DNA of 64,000 bases, from the NCBI GenBank assembly GCA_001872575.1, contig MNWP01000003.1:1-64000 (forward strand), written 5' to 3'. This DNA comes from Candidatus Peregrinibacteria bacterium CG1_02_54_53 (lineage in GTDB: Bacteria; Patescibacteriota; Gracilibacteria; Peribacterales; Peribacteraceae). The notes under the pieces were generated by a model. It worked only from the letters and a program-made list of their open reading frames with translations, was not told the origin of the DNA and ran no database searches. Positions within the stretch are counted from its first letter, which is position 1. The number at the start of each line of letters is the position of its first letter. This document shows positions 18,504 to 26,702 of this stretch, one piece after another. A program made the translations under genes and the position numbers.

Positions 18504-19664
18504 TTACGCGGGAATCCGCTCGAAGCGGAACTCGGTACCTGTGTGCTGGGCGTTGTTGGGATTGTCGGCAACTTTTTCCAAAAACGCGCGGATATCCGCC
18601 ATAGCAACAAGTTTCGGAGAGGAGTATTCAACGGCAGTATTGTCCTGATACGTCGCTCTCCCCTCGAATCGCAAACCGTCGGCAGAAAGCGTGGCAGTCT
18701 TGAGCAACCACGAAGGCACGTTCGCGTTGTTTCCGGGAGCCATGCGATACCGCACAGGAGCGCCGGTGGGCCCCACGGCGATGTTCCACTCGCCGGTCGG
18801 CAGCACCTGAAGAGAGACCGCCTTGCCACGTACCTGCACCTTTGCCGGCGCAGGACCCATGACATTGAGCGGGGCCGTCACCGACTCGATCGGAGGCACG
18901 AACTCCGGTGCCTGCGCCACCTGTCCGGGCAGCACGGGAGGCAGTTCCTGCGCGGTCACCGCCATATCGAGCAGATCGTTGTGCGTGATTTCGGTCTTGC
19001 TGCCGTTGCCGCCCTTCTTCTTCCATGCAGTCACGACTTCGCTGTAATACATTTCACGGCTGAATGTGGGACCGCGTGTCTGCGCGAGTACCTTGTAGCG
19101 ATCAGCCAGCTGAGCCTGTCCGCGCTCCGCCGCCTCGCCCTTGGCCTTCGCTTCGGGATCTTCGGGGCTGATCGCAGAGAGCTGCAGGTTCCCTTTCTTG
19201 AGTGCACTCGTCAGCTCGGCGAAGTCGGCACCTGCCATCTCGTTGAGCCACTCGGCTGCCTTCTTGAACCCGAGCATACCAAGCGTACTGGCCATGCCGC
19301 GGAGTGTTGAGGCACCCATCGACTGGATCTGCTTCATGAATTTCTGCACCATCTCGAACGCCTTCTGCATCCCGTCACTGATCTTGTCCATCGCAGTCTT
19401 GTTGGTTCCAAGATCCTCCTCTCCCGTTTGAGGAGTCGGCTTGGCACCCGCCGGCTGAGCCATTGCAGCAATACCCTGCTCCAATTCCGCATCAGGATCA
19501 TTAATCTTTTTAGTAAGCCCTTCACGATTTTCCCGGTTTTCCGCCCGCACTTTTCCTTCATCTGGTGAGACCGGGGGCAAAGACTCCTGTGAAGCAGTCT
19601 GCTGCGCTTCTTTGCTCTCAGGAACCGTAGAAAGAGGTTTGATTTCGGGAGTAGTATCGCTCAT
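18504..19664 (-). CDS. First gene of the giant-protein operon, unknown function
   Basis: This 386-residue protein has a disordered, Glu/Pro-rich N-terminus, a helical region at about residues 90-145 (MQKAFEMVQKFMKQIQSM, MASTLGMLGFKKAAEWLNEM), and a beta-rich C-terminal domain (VQVRGKAVSLQVLPTGEWNI, LSADGLRFEGRATY) comparable in style to the tail of the next gene. No strong membrane helix is seen. A sigma-70 promoter with TAGAAT lies just upstream, so this is probably the operon's first gene. The family is not recognised. Confidence 0.65.
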   Translation of the reverse strand: MSDTTPEIKPLSTVPESKEAQQTASQESLPPVSPDEGKVRAENRENREGLTKKINDPDAELEQGIAAMAQPAGAKPTPQTGEEDLGTNKTAMDKISDGMQKAFEMVQKFMKQIQSMGASTLRGMASTLGMLGFKKAAEWLNEMAGADFAELTSALKKGNLQLSAISPEDPEAKAKGEAAERGQAQLADRYKVLAQTRGPTFSREMYYSEVVTAWKKKGGNGSKTEITHNDLLDMAVTAQELPPVLPGQVAQAPEFVPPIESVTAPLNVMGPAPAKVQVRGKAVSLQVLPTGEWNIAVGPTGAPVRYRMAPGNNANVPSWLLKTATLSADGLRFEGRATYQDNTAVEYSSPKLVAMADIRAFLEKVADNPNNAQHTGTEFRFERIPA

Positions 19665-19688
19665 GTTTGTTTTGGGGAATTTACTACT

Positions 19689-19718
19689 ATTCTACCACAA
19701 AAACCCCATTTCTCACAA
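19689..19718 (-). promoter_or_regulatory. Promoter of the five-gene operon
   Basis: On the minus strand TTGTGA (19718-19713), an 18-base spacer ending TGG and TAGAAT (19694-19689) precede the first ATG by 24 bases. No Shine-Dalgarno is seen. Confidence 0.6.
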
Positions 19719-19747
19719 CATGCCAAGGCACGCTAAAGTGAGCTTCC

Positions 19748-19779
19748 AACCTACCCCCTAACCCTACCCCTAACCCTAT
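19748..19779. repeat. CCCTAAC/CCCTACC tandem repeat
   Basis: Repeated CCCTA units (CCCCTAACCCTACCCCTAAC and one further unit) end directly before the raiA start codon. The same motif precedes secD. Confidence 0.75.
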
Positions 19780-19780
19780 C

Positions 19781-20128
19781 ATGAACATCCAGCACTTCGA
19801 GAAGAACTTCCGTTTCTCTGGTCGCGAACTCCCCACGATTGCGCGCAAGATCGGCAAGATCGCCACGTACTGCAAACGTGTGAAGGATGCATCGTCATCG
19901 ATTCGCGTCGAAGTGGAGCGACAGAAGACCAAGAAGGAACGGGATCAGATCATGGTAACCGTCACGGTGGAGTTGCCCGAAAAAGTGCTGCGCGCAGAAT
20001 CACGCAAGCCCGATGTCATCGAGGCGATCGATCGCTGTATCGAGAAACTAGAGCCGCAACTGAAGCGCTACAAGGAAAAATGGAGCGGAAAAGCAAATGC
20101 CCGGAAAGCGGAACGGACGAAGAAATGA
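19781..20128 (+). CDS. raiA: Ribosome-associated inhibitor / hibernation factor, RaiA/HPF family
   Basis: This 115-residue protein fits the short HPF/YfiA family, which binds the 30S decoding region and silences ribosomes under stress. Typical features are the beta-alpha-beta pattern, VTVTVELPEKVLRAESRKPDVIEAID and the paired helices ending in a basic tail (KANARKAERTKK). The ATG immediately follows a CCCTAA repeat. A divergent echo of its last codons lies about 50 bases downstream. Confidence 0.8.
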   Translation: MNIQHFEKNFRFSGRELPTIARKIGKIATYCKRVKDASSSIRVEVERQKTKKERDQIMVTVTVELPEKVLRAESRKPDVIEAIDRCIEKLEPQLKRYKEKWSGKANARKAERTKK

Positions 20129-20180
20129 GAACGTGCAAAGCGAAATCTCGCCGTAGCTGAGCGAAGCGAAACGAAGGCGG

Positions 20181-20237
20181 ATGAAGCGTTACAAGGAGAT
20201 GGAAATTGGCAAGACGAAGGCAAGAAAAGCGAAATGA
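20181..20237 (+). pseudogene. Degenerate copy of the raiA 3' end
   Basis: The frame MKRYKEMEIGKTKARKAK followed by TGA parallels the raiA C-terminus LKRYKEKWSGKANARKAE. The two are separated by a palindromic block (20139-20180) of the GTAGCTGAGCGAAGC...GAAGGCGGA type. It is either the displaced original end or a partial duplicate made when the palindrome was inserted. Confidence 0.5.
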
Positions 20238-20256
20238 AGTTCCCGATGAACGATGT

Positions 20257-21294
20257 TTATTCGTCGAGCCACTTCACTCGATCAAGACCGGGGAGTGATG
20301 TCACCCATGTTTGTCCGGGGGCAAAGAGGAACGACGAACCCTTATCCGTTTTGAAAACGAACGAACCGAAGAGACCCTCTTTCCGCCACTCACCCTGCTG
20401 CACCATACCGCCCGTGAACAGCAGTGCACGTCCGTGCCCGCTTACCGGAATCGTCAAACGGCCCATTTCGCCAATGGCGGTAACGGGCATCTCAAGCACC
20501 AGCACATTGCGCGGGTGGCCCTGATCCTCCGTCGGACCACTTGAACGAATATAGGCATCGCGCAAACGTGAGTAGCGATAGACGACATCATGAACGGGGT
20601 TATGAAAGTTGAGATTTACGGTCAGCGCCGCGGAACCTGCGGTGGGATTGCCAATCGTGTATGGCGGCCAAGGCGTTTCAGTGATGGGTGCGCCGGGGAG
20701 AGAGGTGATTTCGGAACGACGGATGAAGAGGTTGTGCGGTTCGGGAATGGCCTCATCGCGTTCGGCACTGCCGTAATGCGAGAGCAGATCGATAGCCGTG
20801 ATATCGCCACTGCGCGCCTTGCTATAGGCCTCGGGGCTCGCACCGGCATGAACAACAGTGGAGACCAGCGGTTGCAATGCATCGATGAAGTAGGGCCGCA
20901 ACGAACGCACCGGACCGATGCGTCCGGGCAGATGATCGGCATCGAACACCACCGCAAACCGCGAGATGAAACCCTCCACCGGAAACTCCCACACCATCAA
21001 TGCATCATCGATCCCCTCCTGATGGAGCCGCGCGCCTTCGTGATTCTCAATCATTACTGCAAGAAGGCGTTTGCGAGGTATGTCACTGGGAATTCGCAAC
21101 TTCGACAGAATCGTCGCATCGCTGAGCGCGCTGCGTGACTTTCCCTGTTCGAGATCCCATCCCGCCGTCATGGCAGGTGACCCCGGCAAGACCAGGCGCA
21201 CGAGAAACGCGCTCGCTATACATACGGCCAGTACGATGCCGACTGCCGTACCAAGTGAACGGGCCTGTTCGCGATTGAGAAGAAATTTCTGCAT
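20257..21294 (-). CDS. DUF3048 (YerB-like) envelope protein
   Basis: This 345-residue protein has an N-terminal membrane anchor (residues about 15-40) and a long extracytoplasmic region with the DUF3048 pattern: AVMIENHEGARLHQEGIDDA, MVWEFPVEGFISRFAVVF, GRIGPVRSLRPYFIDAL, VHAGASPEA. The second half (VRYRYSRLRDAY-like segment, GQTWVTSLPG) fits the family's C-terminal domain. The family is widespread in Gram-positives and CPR with unknown biochemical role. A GTG nine bases earlier is an alternative start. Confidence 0.8.
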   Translation of the reverse strand: MQKFLLNREQARSLGTAVGIVLAVCIASAFLVRLVLPGSPAMTAGWDLEQGKSRSALSDATILSKLRIPSDIPRKRLLAVMIENHEGARLHQEGIDDALMVWEFPVEGFISRFAVVFDADHLPGRIGPVRSLRPYFIDALQPLVSTVVHAGASPEAYSKARSGDITAIDLLSHYGSAERDEAIPEPHNLFIRRSEITSLPGAPITETPWPPYTIGNPTAGSAALTVNLNFHNPVHDVVYRYSRLRDAYIRSSGPTEDQGHPRNVLVLEMPVTAIGEMGRLTIPVSGHGRALLFTGGMVQQGEWRKEGLFGSFVFKTDKGSSFLFAPGQTWVTSLPGLDRVKWLDE

Positions 21295-21390
21295 CAGATT
21301 CACAAAACGAAAGACGCAGGACTATACCACGCACCGGGCTTTCTGCAGCCGAGAAAATGAAGAATTGTCCCCCATGATTCTGCGACGATA

Positions 21391-22089
21391 TTACTCGTCC
21401 TTGGCTTTCTTCTCCTTCTTTGAAGCCTCTTCTGCAGCCGGTGCAGCGGCACCTTCTGCCGCAGCGGCACCCTCGGCGGAAGCCTCCCCTTCTGCAGCGG
21501 CACCTTCGGCAGCGGCAGGAGTCGGCAGAACTTCTTCTTCTTTACGCTGCTCCTGTGCCGTGACAAGAACGGCATCGGCATCATCCAAAATCGTGACGCC
21601 CGAAGGAACCACGATATCGGAAACTTCCACCACATCGTGCACCTGCGCAAGCTTCGTCAGCGACACTTCAAGATCGTGTGGCAGATCCATGGGCAAACAC
21701 TGCACGGTGACGTGGTCCTGCACGGTGACGATGATTGCAGCAAATTCCTTCACGGCAGGAGCATCGCCCGTAAAGCGAATCGGAACCGGAGCCTCAATCT
21801 CTTTCTTCAGGTTCACTGCGTAGAAATCCACATGGGTGATCTGACCTGTGATCGGCTCAAACTGGAGTGCATGAAAGAGAACGGGCACCTTCTTTCCATC
21901 AATCTCCAAGTCGACCAGCGTGTTTTCACCCGCCTTCATGTAGGCCTTGGTGAGCTCGATAGATCCGCATTGCATCGTCGTATTCTTCACCTCGTTTCCG
22001 TAGAGCACACACGGAACACTGTTCGCGCGACGAACATCGTTGGGAGACTGCTCTCCTCGCGCCGTTGCTTTGAGTGCGACCATTTCCAT
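21391..22089 (-). CDS. rplY: 50S ribosomal protein L25, CTC-type with acidic tail
   Basis: This 232-residue protein matches the general stress/CTC form of L25, which binds 5S rRNA. The N-terminal domain includes ANSVPCVLYGNE, LVDLEIDGKKVPVLFHALQF and ITHVDFYAVNLKKEIEAPVP. The C-terminal beta domain ends near ILDDADAVLVTAQ. The last 45 residues are an Ala/Glu-rich low-complexity tail ending KKEKKAKDE. The start MEMVALKATARG was chosen by family fit. Confidence 0.85.
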   Translation of the reverse strand: MEMVALKATARGEQSPNDVRRANSVPCVLYGNEVKNTTMQCGSIELTKAYMKAGENTLVDLEIDGKKVPVLFHALQFEPITGQITHVDFYAVNLKKEIEAPVPIRFTGDAPAVKEFAAIIVTVQDHVTVQCLPMDLPHDLEVSLTKLAQVHDVVEVSDIVVPSGVTILDDADAVLVTAQEQRKEEEVLPTPAAAEGAAAEGEASAEGAAAAEGAAAPAAEEASKKEKKAKDE

Positions 22090-22164
22090 AGAAAGCTGCA
22101 CGAGGGTACGGGAGGAGGGAGATATGGTCAACCTTGGAATGTAGTTTTTCGTTAAAATATCCAA

Positions 22165-22242
22165 GGGGAGGGAGGAGGTTAGGGAGACAAGAAAAGTGAG
22201 AAAGGTTGGAAAGGTAGAAAACGAGTAACCTCTCAGACTTTC
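22165..22242. repeat. Purine/pyrimidine short repeat array between rplY and the GT2 gene
   Basis: GGTTAGGGAGACAAG, AAGTGAGAAAGG and GGAAAGGTAG units are followed by CTCTCAGACTTTCC and AACTTCTCAAACTT units. The two halves are roughly inverse and could fold into one imperfect hairpin. No frame is supported. Confidence 0.5.
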
Positions 22243-23061
22243 CTAACTTCTCAAACTTCGCAAACCTTCACCCCTCCATTTCCAGAAGTACTTGAGCGCA
22301 CTGGCAATATGAACACGCCCCGTCTTACGAAGGAGAAGCGAGAAAAATCCTCCACCGCTCAAACGTTGTTTACGATCGCGTGCGACGATGGAAGAGGCAT
22401 ACACCACCCGCTTTCCCTTCAGATGGCAACGACGGCACAGATCGATATCTTCAAAGAAGAGAAAGAATCGTTCGTCGAATCCCAGAAGCTGATTGAAGAA
22501 ATCTCTGCGAAAGAACAGACATGCCCCCACCACCCAATCCGTGTCGCGAAGCAGTACATCCGGCGCATCCAACTGCAGATAGTGCCGCAGCCTGCCGGGG
22601 AAAAGGTACTGCAAAAATGTGCGCTTGATACAGACATCAAGAAGTGACGGGAAGGCGCGCGCAGACTCACGAATACGACCATCGGGATACTCCAGCTTGG
22701 GCGCGAGAATACCGATCGAAGGATCTTCACGAAGAGTCTGTACCATGCGCTCAAGCCCTGTTGGTTCCAGTTCGTTGTCGGGATTGATGATGAGCAGGTA
22801 CTCCCCGCGCGCGGAACGCGCTGCGTAATTGTTGCCGGCACCGTACCCGCGATTGCGGTTGGATTCGAACAGGCGCACCTGCGGATGCGTTCCAAAACGG
22901 GCACGTAACGTGCCGATGGAATCATCTTCGGAGTGATTATCGAGTACCAGAATCTCGATGTCCTGCGCAATGGTCTGTTTCAATAGGGCCTGCACGCACT
23001 TCGTCGCATCCTGCGGTGACCATATGGTGACGATGATGGCCGAGACGAGAGGCTGGGACAT
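22243..23061 (-). CDS. Glycosyltransferase family 2 (rhamnosyltransferase-like)
   Basis: This 272-residue cytoplasmic or membrane-peripheral transferase likely adds a sugar to an envelope glycan. It shows the GT-A features VSAIIVTIWS, ILVLDNHSEDDS, RNRGYGAGNN, the metal-binding region INPDNELEPTG, WVVGACLFFRRDFF and the FFEDIDLCRRCHLKG motif typical of rhamnosyl-type GT2 enzymes. The ATG giving MSQPLVSAIIV matches the family start. It diverges from uvrC across a repeat-rich spacer. Confidence 0.85.
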   Translation of the reverse strand: MSQPLVSAIIVTIWSPQDATKCVQALLKQTIAQDIEILVLDNHSEDDSIGTLRARFGTHPQVRLFESNRNRGYGAGNNYAARSARGEYLLIINPDNELEPTGLERMVQTLREDPSIGILAPKLEYPDGRIRESARAFPSLLDVCIKRTFLQYLFPGRLRHYLQLDAPDVLLRDTDWVVGACLFFRRDFFNQLLGFDERFFLFFEDIDLCRRCHLKGKRVVYASSIVARDRKQRLSGGGFFSLLLRKTGRVHIASALKYFWKWRGEGLRSLRS

Positions 23062-23092
23062 GGGAATATGGTATGGGAAGATTGACTGGTGT

Positions 23093-23215
23093 GCGAGGTT
23101 GTAGAAGTGAGGAAGGCCTGAAAGGTAGAAACCTATCTGGCTTCTCTCACTTCTAAAACTTCTCTCATCTCTCACCTGAACTTCTCTCACTTCTCCAACC
23201 TCAAACGTGGCATCA
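23093..23215. repeat. ACTTCTCTCACTTCT-type short repeat array
   Basis: The divergent spacer between the GT2 gene and uvrC contains AGAAGTGAGGAAGG and GAAAGGTAGAAACC, then CTTCTCTCACTTCT repeated three times with variants. The halves are inversely related, as at 8710 and 22165. Confidence 0.55.
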
Positions 23216-23222
23216 TATCCCC

Positions 23223-25655
23223 GTGCCCAAGAAGAAGAACTCCAAGGCAGCCGAGCTCAAAAAGCGCGTTGCCAAACTTCCGGTCAAACCGGGTGTCTAC
23301 CGCTGGCTCGATGCCCGCGGCACCGTGCTCTACGTGGGCAAGGCCCTGAACCTGCGCAAGCGCGTCACAAGTTACCTGGGCAAGGACGCTCAACTTGGAC
23401 CGTGGAAACAATCGCTAATGGAGAGAGCCACCGATGTCTCGGTGACCGTGGCCAACTCGGAACTGGAGGCACTCATTCTCGAGACGAACCTCATCAAGCA
23501 AAAGAAGCCCAAATACAACGTGCTCATGAAGGATGACAAGAACTACGTGTATGTGCGCATCAGTGCACAGGATCCCTATCCCCGCATTGATCTCGTGCGC
23601 ACGCCATCTGAAGATAAGGCAAAGTACTTCGGCCCGTACGTGAGTGCTCTCGAAATCCGCGAAACACTCACACTGCTTAGGCGTGTGTTCCCCTACCGCA
23701 CGTGCAAGATGTGCATCGATGTTTCGGAAGAAGGGAATAGGAAATCGGGCAGAGGATTGGATACCATACGTGCCCCGTCGAATGCATCCCGAAGTCCGGA
23801 TTCCGATTTCCGAATTCCTCTCCCCGTCACCGTCACGCACCGTGACCGCCCTACTCCATGCCTGGATTACCACATCAAGCAATGTTGCGCACCCTGTATC
23901 GGGGCCACTTCTCCTGAGGAGTACCGACATATGGCGATCGAGGGCGTGATGGATTTTCTTAAAGGCAAAACCGACGATGCGCTCGCGCTCCTGACGGAAC
24001 GCATGAAGACTGCCGCACGCGATCAAAAATTCGAACAGGCCGCCAAGTTGCGCGATGCACTGCAGACAATTGAACGGCTCTCCGAAAAGCAGATCGTCTC
24101 TGACACCACAGGGGAGGATGCCGATATTTTCGGCATCGCAGTGGAAGGAAGTCGCGTGCACGTGGTGCTGCTCAAGGAACGGAGTGGAAAAATCATCGAC
24201 GAGTCGTCCTTCACACTTCTCGGTCATGCAGAGAGCGATACCGAAGCACTCACACAGTTTTTACCCCAGTACTACGCGGACGCCCCCGATGTGCCACCAC
24301 TTCTACTACTCCCGACTGATGTCTCCGACTCAAAGCTCCTCGCACAGTGGCTTACGAAGCGTCGGGGATCGAAGGTAACCCTTCGTGTGCCGGAACGCGG
24401 CAAGGGCGGCAAGCTGCTCGCGCTCGCCGAAGAGAACGCTCGTGAGAAGGTGCAGCATTTCGAAACCAAGTGGGAGGCCGCCGCGCGCAACGTGGAGGAT
24501 GCGCTCAAGGAATTGAAAGCCACCCTCAACCTTTTGATGATTCCCAAGCGCATCGAAGGCTACGATATTTCGCACTTAAGCGGCACAGAAACGGTCGGAA
24601 GCATGTCGGTTTTCGTTAATGGTAAGCCAAAAAATGATCAGTACCGATCGTTCACCCTCCGCACGGTGCGCGAAGGGGAGATCGACGACTATCGGGCACT
24701 GAAAGAAGTGCTGGAACGCAGGCTGCGGCACCTGACAACGGACTTGCGACAGGAACAGAAGGGGTGGAAAGCGAAAAACGTTACATTCGGCAAAGCGCGC
24801 AAAGATGAGCACAAACACATCATGAGTCTCCATAAAAAGCACTATCAAGAAATCAATGATGAAGACATCGACTTTACCAAGTATCTGGTTGCCCGACACA
24901 ATAAAACAATCGTTGGATTCTGTCGCATCGTGGAACATAAGGGAGGGCATAAAGAGCTCAAGAGCCTGTGGATACATGATGATTTCCGCGGGCAGAAACT
25001 GGGGCAGTTTCTCACAAGAAAAATTCTCTCGATGCAGAAGAAGGCAAAGAAGATATTCATCGCGGCAAAAGTTTCTCTCGTGGAGTACTACAGCACCATC
25101 GGATTCCGGCCCGCAAACGATCCGCCACAGATCATTGTCAAAAAACATGAGCGAGCCGCTCGCAAGAAAGGCGTGCCGACAGGCATCGTCATGGTCTACA
25201 TTTTCGCAGAACACAAAAAGGATGATGTCTCACTGACCACGCGTCCCGATCTTCTTCTCATCGACGGCGGCAAGGGGCAGCTCAATGCGGCATGCGCAGT
25301 ATTGAAAGAGCTGGAGCTGAATATTCCGGCGATTGGCCTCGCCAAGAGAGAGGAAGAAGTATTCGTTCCCGGACATCCTCACCCTCTCATCTTCGAAAAG
25401 GATTCTCCGGCCCGCTTTCTGCTCATGCGATTGCGCGATGAAGCGCATCGCTTCGCCAATGCGCACCGCGAAACACGTGCAAAGAAACGTGCCGTCTTCT
25501 CGGTCTTAGACTCTATCCCCGGTATCGGACCGCAGACACGCGTGAAGCTGCTGAAGAAATTCGGATCACTCGAAGCGATCAAGACGGCAAACGATGAGGA
25601 GCTCCTGAAGATCCTTTCAAAGTCACAGATGCAAACCTTCCGCGAACAACTTTAA
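23223..25655 (+). CDS. uvrC: UvrABC endonuclease subunit C with an inserted GNAT domain
   Basis: UvrC makes both incisions in nucleotide excision repair. The GTG start gives 810 residues, about 200 more than usual. Order: GIY-YIG nuclease (PGVYRWLDARGTVLYVGKA), a Cys/low-complexity insertion at about 168-200, the CLDYHIKQCCAPC region, the UVR helix pair (KFEQAAKLRDAL), then the RNase H-like nuclease (GYDISHLSGTETVGSMSVF; LLLIDGGKGQLNAA; RDEAHRFA). That nuclease is interrupted at about 500-665 by an acetyltransferase-like domain (KSLWIHDDFRGQKLGQFL, VEYYSTIGFRPAND). A helix-hairpin-helix follows (IPGIGPQTRVKLLKKFGS). Nuclease motifs on both sides are intact, so it should still be active. Confidence 0.92.
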   Translation: MPKKKNSKAAELKKRVAKLPVKPGVYRWLDARGTVLYVGKALNLRKRVTSYLGKDAQLGPWKQSLMERATDVSVTVANSELEALILETNLIKQKKPKYNVLMKDDKNYVYVRISAQDPYPRIDLVRTPSEDKAKYFGPYVSALEIRETLTLLRRVFPYRTCKMCIDVSEEGNRKSGRGLDTIRAPSNASRSPDSDFRIPLPVTVTHRDRPTPCLDYHIKQCCAPCIGATSPEEYRHMAIEGVMDFLKGKTDDALALLTERMKTAARDQKFEQAAKLRDALQTIERLSEKQIVSDTTGEDADIFGIAVEGSRVHVVLLKERSGKIIDESSFTLLGHAESDTEALTQFLPQYYADAPDVPPLLLLPTDVSDSKLLAQWLTKRRGSKVTLRVPERGKGGKLLALAEENAREKVQHFETKWEAAARNVEDALKELKATLNLLMIPKRIEGYDISHLSGTETVGSMSVFVNGKPKNDQYRSFTLRTVREGEIDDYRALKEVLERRLRHLTTDLRQEQKGWKAKNVTFGKARKDEHKHIMSLHKKHYQEINDEDIDFTKYLVARHNKTIVGFCRIVEHKGGHKELKSLWIHDDFRGQKLGQFLTRKILSMQKKAKKIFIAAKVSLVEYYSTIGFRPANDPPQIIVKKHERAARKKGVPTGIVMVYIFAEHKKDDVSLTTRPDLLLIDGGKGQLNAACAVLKELELNIPAIGLAKREEEVFVPGHPHPLIFEKDSPARFLLMRLRDEAHRFANAHRETRAKKRAVFSVLDSIPGIGPQTRVKLLKKFGSLEAIKTANDEELLKILSKSQMQTFREQL

Positions 25656-25670
25656 AAAAACATCAGGATA

Positions 25671-25739
25671 TCATCCTGAGCGTAGTCGAAGGATGAACAC
25701 GCTCGCCCATTTCACCACTCCTCGACTACGCTCGGAGTG
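25671..25739. repeat. Two CCTGAGCG-type palindromes downstream of uvrC
   Basis: TCATCCTGAGCGTAGTCGAA followed by GGATGA (25671-25696) and CACTCCTCGACTACGCTCGG followed by AGTG (25716-25739) are two opposing copies of the family found inside pyrK. A CCCTAACCCTAATCCC repeat follows at about 25754-25768. Confidence 0.8.
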
Positions 25740-25768
25740 ACAAATCCGAGTTCCCTAACCCTAATCCC

Positions 25769-26329
25769 TCATCCCGAATTCTCCGGTTGATGATCATATC
25801 GCTGATAACGCGTAACGACCTCGCTGATCTTGGCAGCCACCTCGCGTGCACGCGGCACGTAACTCTTGATGATGCGATCGCCACCCAGTCCCTCTTTGAG
25901 ATGCACACTTACGATGCCAAACGGAAAGATATTCCAATACTGGGTCTGCACACTCACGCCGCCGACGTTTTCGAGATTAAGCGGCTTGATCTCCTGTCGA
26001 AAAAAGGATGTCTGATCCACGAATATGATTTTATCGGTTGTGACGAGGATGAAATCGTACGCCCAGTCGATATATGCCTTGAGCAGATTGAAGAAGACGA
26101 ATACAAACCAGAGAAGGAAGAGAATGCCGGCTGTCCACCACGGAGGAGCACCCCACCATATTGCACCTGCCACCACCAGTACCATCACAATCGAAATGAT
26201 CATCTCACGCAGGCTGGCAAAGAAAAATGAGAGACCGTGGTAGTACGTCATGAGCACTTCCTGTTCCCCCGCAGAGAGGAACTGCTTCTTGAGTTTCTCG
26301 ACATCGGTCTCGAGGGCGAAAATACGCAT
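25769..26329 (-). CDS. Membrane protein with a bacterial PH domain (DUF304/bPH2-like)
   Basis: This 186-residue protein has two adjacent membrane helices at about residues 43-85 (IISIVMVLVVAGAIWWG, AGILFLLWFVFVFFNLL). A C-terminal PH-like domain follows with the family pattern DFILVTTDKIIFVDQTSFFRQEIKPLNLENVGGV. Related proteins (YdbS/YdbT type) are small membrane proteins of unknown role. It is the only gene between uvrC and the composite hairpin at 26441. Confidence 0.75.
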   Translation of the reverse strand: MRIFALETDVEKLKKQFLSAGEQEVLMTYYHGLSFFFASLREMIISIVMVLVVAGAIWWGAPPWWTAGILFLLWFVFVFFNLLKAYIDWAYDFILVTTDKIIFVDQTSFFRQEIKPLNLENVGGVSVQTQYWNIFPFGIVSVHLKEGLGGDRIIKSYVPRAREVAAKISEVVTRYQRYDHQPENSG

Positions 26330-26440
26330 GTCGGCATTCTACTCCCTTTCACGCCAAAACTGCAGCAACCGCTTTGCAGGGGCTTAACGAGACCAGTACA
26401 CTGGCCGCGCTTGATCTTTTGTACATCAACTAAGCTGTGC

Positions 26441-26552
26441 CGAAGACGGGCTCCGCCTGTCTGGAGGCACACCGCTTAGGGAAAAGAGAGTTCATGAGAG
26501 AAAAACCGCCGCAGGCCCTGAGCGGAGTTGAAGGGCAGGTTTGTCTCTCATG
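26441..26552. other. Composite hairpin element, copy A
   Basis: Plus-strand order: stem 1 (AGAC-GGG...CC-GTCT), a conserved linker (GGAGGCACACCGCTTAGGG then AAAAG), then a second long hairpin with arms CATGAGAGA/TCTCTCATG and inner AAAACC/GGTTTG. A CCTGAGCG-type palindrome (26515-26536) sits in the loop of the second hairpin. It ends six bases before tRNA-Glu(CUC). Copies B and C share stems with compensatory changes. With 26330-26440 this fills the spacer; nothing else is recognised there. Confidence 0.6.
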
Positions 26553-26558
26553 CCTAAA

Positions 26559-26633
26559 GGCCTCATCGTCTAACGGTTAGGACATCAGGTTCTCATCCTG
26601 AAAATCGGGGTTCGATTCCCCGTGAGGCTGCCA
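26559..26633 (+). tRNA. tRNA-Glu (anticodon CUC)
   Basis: This is a standard cloverleaf with acceptor GGCCTCA/TGAGGCT, D arm TAACGGTTA, anticodon stem TCAGG/CCTGA enclosing TTCTCAT (anticodon CTC), T arm GGTTCGATTCC, discriminator G and encoded CCA. Its last 14 bases recur at 28326-28339. Confidence 0.95.
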
Positions 26634-26702
26634 TATCATTCCCAGCAAGTTCAATATCTTTGATTGCCTCATACACCAAAGATAATTTTTGGGTTCGTAC
26701 CG

